A stretch of DNA of 64,000 bases, from contig JADNYV010000002.1 in the NCBI GenBank assembly GCA_015501055.1, forward strand, positions 992,001 through 1,056,000. Reading direction: 5' to 3'. Made by a program: the position numbers and the translations under genes. This DNA is from Mucidula mucida. Taxonomy: Eukaryota > Basidiomycota > Agaricomycetes > Agaricales > Physalacriaceae. Of this stretch, positions 60,899 to 64,000 are shown piece by piece. Position 1 is the stretch's first letter; every line of letters begins with the position of its first letter. The notes under the pieces are model-generated. The model saw nothing but the letters and a program-made list of their open reading frames with translations. It had not been told where the DNA came from and ran no database searches.

Positions 60899-61509
60899 GC
60901 TTCTTCGGGAATCCTGAATCATCCGAATGAAGAACTTTACCATTCTCGTAAAAAGGTTATACGACCTCGTGTTCCATTTTTTCTGTACTGTACGTCATTT
61001 GAATATGTGTCTTGGATTGCGTACTTAGTGTGACGATGGATATAAATCAATCGCCACAGTCTGTTTACTGTATCCTAGGATTTCTGTCTGAATGTTCTTG
61101 CCGACATTGGCAAAGCGGCGTATGCCGGACTTGATCAATAGCGTGGCGCAACACCTACCATATTCGATCAACTTTCATTATCTGCAAGATCGTCCCTGAT
61201 CACGACTACTGGAAACGTCTACAGTTCCAGCGTAGCTTCAGTGCCTGAGAATTAGAAGTCAAGGGGAAAGTGATGAATCTAGACTTGCTGTACTAACTTC
61301 ATCAGATCAAAATGGACGTCACAAGGCTCTCGCCACAATTCAAACTATACCAGAGCTGAATTCAAGTTTTTTCTACACTGTAAGTACCGTATTCTCTCTA
61401 AGAACAAAACCGGACGTGAACCTACTACATTATAAATAACCGGGTCTCAGACCCTCAATAAATACGTGCATGGTATGATTATACAAAGTGTGGGCGGGAT
61501 GCGATGATA
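60899..61509. other. Intergenic, no gene seen
   Basis: 611 bp between the acetate transporter and an orphan gene on the other strand. It has a short hairpin TGATGAA...TTCATCA (about 61,270-61,305) and a 13-bp palindrome GGGTCTCAGACCC (61442-61454), neither tied to a known function. Confidence 0.55.
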
Positions 61510-62061
61510 TTAGGTCGAGTGAAAGTCAAAATACCCCTGCTCAGCGAGTCGAGGTATATTTGACTCGGAGTGCGTCTTCGTGATGCCCGCCGCTGACCTC
61601 GGTTTCGGCTGGGCTACGGGCTGGCGGACCCGGACAAGGGGTGGCGAGGAGGGAAGGGCCGGGGTTGTCATTGACCGCAGCGGCAAAGCTGTGGCGCGAG
61701 GTCCGCAGGAGGACGAGCCCGAATCCGACCGTGACAGAGGGGATGGCGCGCTATCCTTTCTTTGCGGGCGCCGTGCGTCGAACGACAGCGGTACCGTATC
61801 TTGTAGCCACTGTTCATCTTCATCAGAGGGCGGCTGGGGGGTTGACATGCATCTTTTGAACGGGCTCTGTGGTGATATGAGCAGGGGGGATGCGCGTAAG
61901 GATGGAGGAATGGGCATATGCAGCGGTTGCTTGGATGAGGTTTGGCGCAGCGAGATGGATCGCCCTATGTCCTGCTTTAGTCGTCGGCTTCGACTGCGAG
62001 TAGAGTCCGAAAGGCTAGCTTTCGAGGATGCTGCTGACGACACAAGGGATTGAGAGGACAT
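61510..62061 (-). CDS. Unknown 183-residue Ser/Pro/Arg-rich protein
   Basis: I do not recognise it. Single open exon; the start MSSQSLVSSAASSKASLSDS (62061) is preferred over an upstream in-frame ATG at 62223 because the extra residues are hydrophobic and lack similar composition. The protein is basic and low-complexity (SRSRRLKQDIGRS), with one acidic patch SDEDEQWLQDTVPLSFD around its middle, and ends AEQGYFDFHST. Repeated SP sites and an SDSGSSSCG run suggest phosphorylation. Nothing indicates a domain, signal peptide or membrane helix. The opposite strand is also open for 157 codons but is compositionally a mirror, so this strand is preferred. Confidence 0.5.
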   Translation of the reverse strand: MSSQSLVSSAASSKASLSDSTRSRSRRLKQDIGRSISLRQTSSKQPLHMPIPPSLRASPLLISPQSPFKRCMSTPQPPSDEDEQWLQDTVPLSFDARRPQRKDSAPSPLSRSDSGSSSCGPRATALPLRSMTTPALPSSPPLVRVRQPVAQPKPRSAAGITKTHSESNIPRLAEQGYFDFHST

Positions 62062-62281
62062 GAATAGAGGGCAAACGAGTGTGTTCGGTATGGCGGGAGT
62101 AAATAATAGACTGAACGGAAACGACAGTGGGATTGAGAAAGGCCCGAACATCTCCAATACGCGATTATATGTACGCTGCGAGTTGCTTCCTTGATCGGTT
62201 TCGAAATGGAATGCCGTTGACAAGGAAGTTTAGGGAGCCGTGCAGCATGAACTTGAATTACAAACCATTTGAACAGTCACT

Positions 62282-63475
62282 CTATATCATCTTTCTACAC
62301 AGTAAAGCAAAAACCAACACAAGAAGAAAACCAATTGCTGTGTCTAGGATAAGAGGTGGACGACGAGAAGGAGAGACAGGGACTTGAATTCGTCCTCTTG
62401 ACTGTTGTGAGGTATTAGGAGGAGGTGATTCCGCCGGTAACTCTGGAGCAAGGTCTTGTTGGGGTTGTACCGCTCCACTACTCGGTGGTGTCGGGTCAAC
62501 AGAAGGCGGTTCAACTTGGTTCTCGTCCTCAACAGGCTCCTCCGGAGCGGGGGGTGCTTCTGGAGGGGTCTCGCGGACTATCGTTGGCTCGGGCGGAGTG
62601 ACATCTGGGCTATCAGACGTCGAGGGGGGGTCGGGTAATATTTCAAGATTAGATTGCTGGCAATGCGGACACACCCATTGCCTTGACCTTTGGGGAGGTC
62701 AACTTGAGAGTAATCATGACGCGTCGAGGTACGTACAATTGGGCTAGACGTCTCCTTTCAGACGGGGGATTCTCGATAGAACCAACGCCTGCGGCCGCCT
62801 GACCTTTCAGGGGAAAGAAACCTTGAAGACCGATGATAGCTGTTGGACACCTGTATCAACAACGACAGCCTATAGCAAACGTGCTTGACTTACCGGTACG
62901 CACACCCCATGCGGGTTGCCAGAGTTCCTCGTGGTCTAGAATCTATTAGAGCAGTCACAATGTACTGCGGTGGGCAGCTCACAGTTTGTAAAACTAATGC
63001 ATATCTGGATTCCAACATCAGAGATAAGTACAGAAAGTCGACGAATGGACTTGCATACCTTTGTGTTTAGCTCGAAGCGACCGTTCGGGGTTAGAAGCAT
63101 CAAGGAAGGGGGTCGGAAAGGGTATTCTGCAGGGAGAAGGATGCGAAGATGATAGAGTCCTCCCTCAAACTCGGTACCTGGAGGGCCTCGAAGTGTACAA
63201 TGCCATTCCTAAACAGCTCCATCAATAAAAGTAGGGGACAATTGATTTTGGAGACTTGCAAAGATGTCATCCTGCAGACGCGTCAGAAAAGTGGACTGCT
63301 ATCTATTGGAGTACAGACATACCTCGAGCGGCCATGCAGCATAATCGGTAGATGGGTCATTTGCGAGTTCGCGGGCTTCCTGCATAATCCGCTTGACAGC
63401 TGGGACTTGTGTGGAAGTTTTCGTGCAGAAGATGTAACAAGACTGACCGGAATTGTTCTTGTTCAAGGCGGACAT
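62282..63475 (-). CDS. UBC6: ER-anchored ubiquitin-conjugating enzyme, UBE2J/Ubc6 family
   Basis: Tail-anchored E2 of ER-associated degradation. Start MSALNKNNS (63475) splices to VPAVKRIMQEARELANDPST (UBE2J-like). Then AAWPLEDDIFEWHCTLRGPP, GTEFEGGLYHLRILLPAEYP, LTPNGRFELNTK (no HPN triad, as in UBE2J), the active site KICISFTNYHEELWQPAWGV (Cys of ICISF), IIGLQGFFPLKGQAAAGVGS, then Pro/Glu-rich linker and a final helix LDTAIGFLLVLVFALLC followed by RKMI, a C-terminal ER anchor. The intron 63209-63259 begins GCAAGT, a GC-AG intron; no GT alternative keeps phase. A 22-nt exon encodes ICISFTN. The CPHCQQSN segment gives a CxxC pair. About 270 residues. Confidence 0.91.
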
Positions 63476-63600
63476 TGCAGAGGTCGCGGTGGTTAGTTTG
63501 GAAGATGCATTGATGTCAGTCAACGTGTCGATCATACCGGGCCGACGATCCGACACCGAGTTCGCTTTTTCGCGTTGCCTCCACCAACAACCAGCACAAC

Positions 63601-63935
63601 ATGGTCCACGTTAAAGAGCTCCGAGTCCGACCAAGGAAACGTGCGCCACACTTGTCTTTCCTTTCCCCTGCTCTCATCCTATTGCAGAAAATCTCGCCGG
63701 AATGTGCACCCTGCAGCTGAGCTCAATGCTTGGCTGCTGGTCCGCCAGCAAAGATATCCATTCCATAGGCCAATGCAAGTCCGCCGCCGAGGCCCTCTTG
63801 CTCTGCATGCGCTCAACGGTGAGTATCGCGTCGCCTCCATACATCTGACTGTTCATGTCCTTCCAGCCGCCGAAACACAAATCCCACCGACCAGCCATCA
63901 ACTATCACCTTGCGCGACTAGGCAAACGCATGTAA
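63601..63935 (+). CDS. MRP10: Mitochondrial ribosomal protein mS37 (MRP10/CHCHD1)
   Basis: Small-subunit mitoribosomal protein imported by the Mia40 disulfide relay. Three exons: 63601-63640, 63688-63818, 63867-63935, giving 79 residues. Begins MVHVKELRVRPRKQNLAG, then a twin CX9C pair: C-TLQLSSMLG-C and C-KSAAEALLL-C with the typical helix-turn-helix between, and a basic tail PPKHKSHRPAINYHLARLGK. Both CX9C spacings are exact. Divergent from the UBE2J-type gene, 125 bp between starts. Confidence 0.9.
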
Positions 63936-64000
63936 TCCACGCGTATATCGTAGCACCGTTGTACTCTTCACAAGAATCCATTACGTGACTTTAGCGCCAC

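Noticed and set aside
61442..61454. Palindrome GGGTCTCAGACCC
   Set aside because: Short and isolated in AT-rich sequence; could be chance and has no neighbouring gene signal.
61580..62053. 157-residue plus-strand open frame opposite the Ser/Pro-rich orphan
   Set aside because: Gly/Asp-rich mirror of a low-complexity coding strand; no better start or splice context. Kept only as a doubt about which strand is real.

Overview
This is nuclear DNA of a basidiomycete fungus, most likely a mushroom-forming Agaricomycete. The evidence is short (about 45-75 nt) GT-AG introns with TGAC/CTAAC-like branch sites, many exons per gene, dense packing, a metazoan-type SERCA pump, a linker histone, and serine/proline-rich proteins of the kind seen in Agaricomycetes. 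No species is named because none can be proved from sequence alone. I found no transposon, CRISPR array, rRNA or convincing tRNA. All gene models are manual splice reconstructions; wherever every exon was assembled, the reading frame closes exactly at a stop codon.

Layout. 1-15.7 kb: SERCA Ca2+-ATPase (cut by the left edge), SIP5-like RING protein, a five-exon CBP4 (complex III assembly), an arrestin-like trafficking adaptor, an SLC35F6-like transporter, SHQ1 (H/ACA RNP chaperone), anthranilate synthase I and mitoribosomal uS2m. 16-34 kb: ribosome-associated Hsp70 SSB, then a run of replication, chromatin and division genes (RFC subunit, CAF-1 large subunit, SPC24, exportin CRM1, CCT1, APC3/CDC27). 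33.8-45.2 kb: an acidic orphan protein with a frame problem, SRR1-like, TMA20/MCT-1, a ubiquitin E2, ASH2/BRE2 (COMPASS), a PhoD-like phosphatase and CAP/SRV2. 45.2-64 kb: a putative ncRNA interval, an overlapping pair of mitochondrial genes (MTRFR-type GGQ release factor and LYR factor MZM1), histone H1, an EI24-type ER membrane protein, an IAH1-type GDSL esterase, a disordered protein of about 1,530 residues, a flavin monooxygenase, a GPR1/FUN34/YaaH acetate transporter, an orphan, the ER-anchored E2 UBE2J/UBC6, and mitoribosomal mS37 (MRP10).

How it hangs together. The region is almost entirely housekeeping. Eleven neighbouring pairs are divergent and share promoters of 53-550 bp; functionally suggestive ones are RFC/CAF-1 and ASH2/E2. 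Five genes serve mitochondrial expression or complex III assembly (CBP4, uS2m, MTRFR, MZM1, mS37). The most unusual signals are the out-of-frame overlap of MZM1 with MTRFR, a cluster of 9-, 5- and 19-nt micro-exons that spell the metal-binding signature of the PhoD-like enzyme, GC-AG introns, and a TATA-linked switch-like hairpin that may mark a non-coding RNA. I found no multi-gene system that I could call undescribed.
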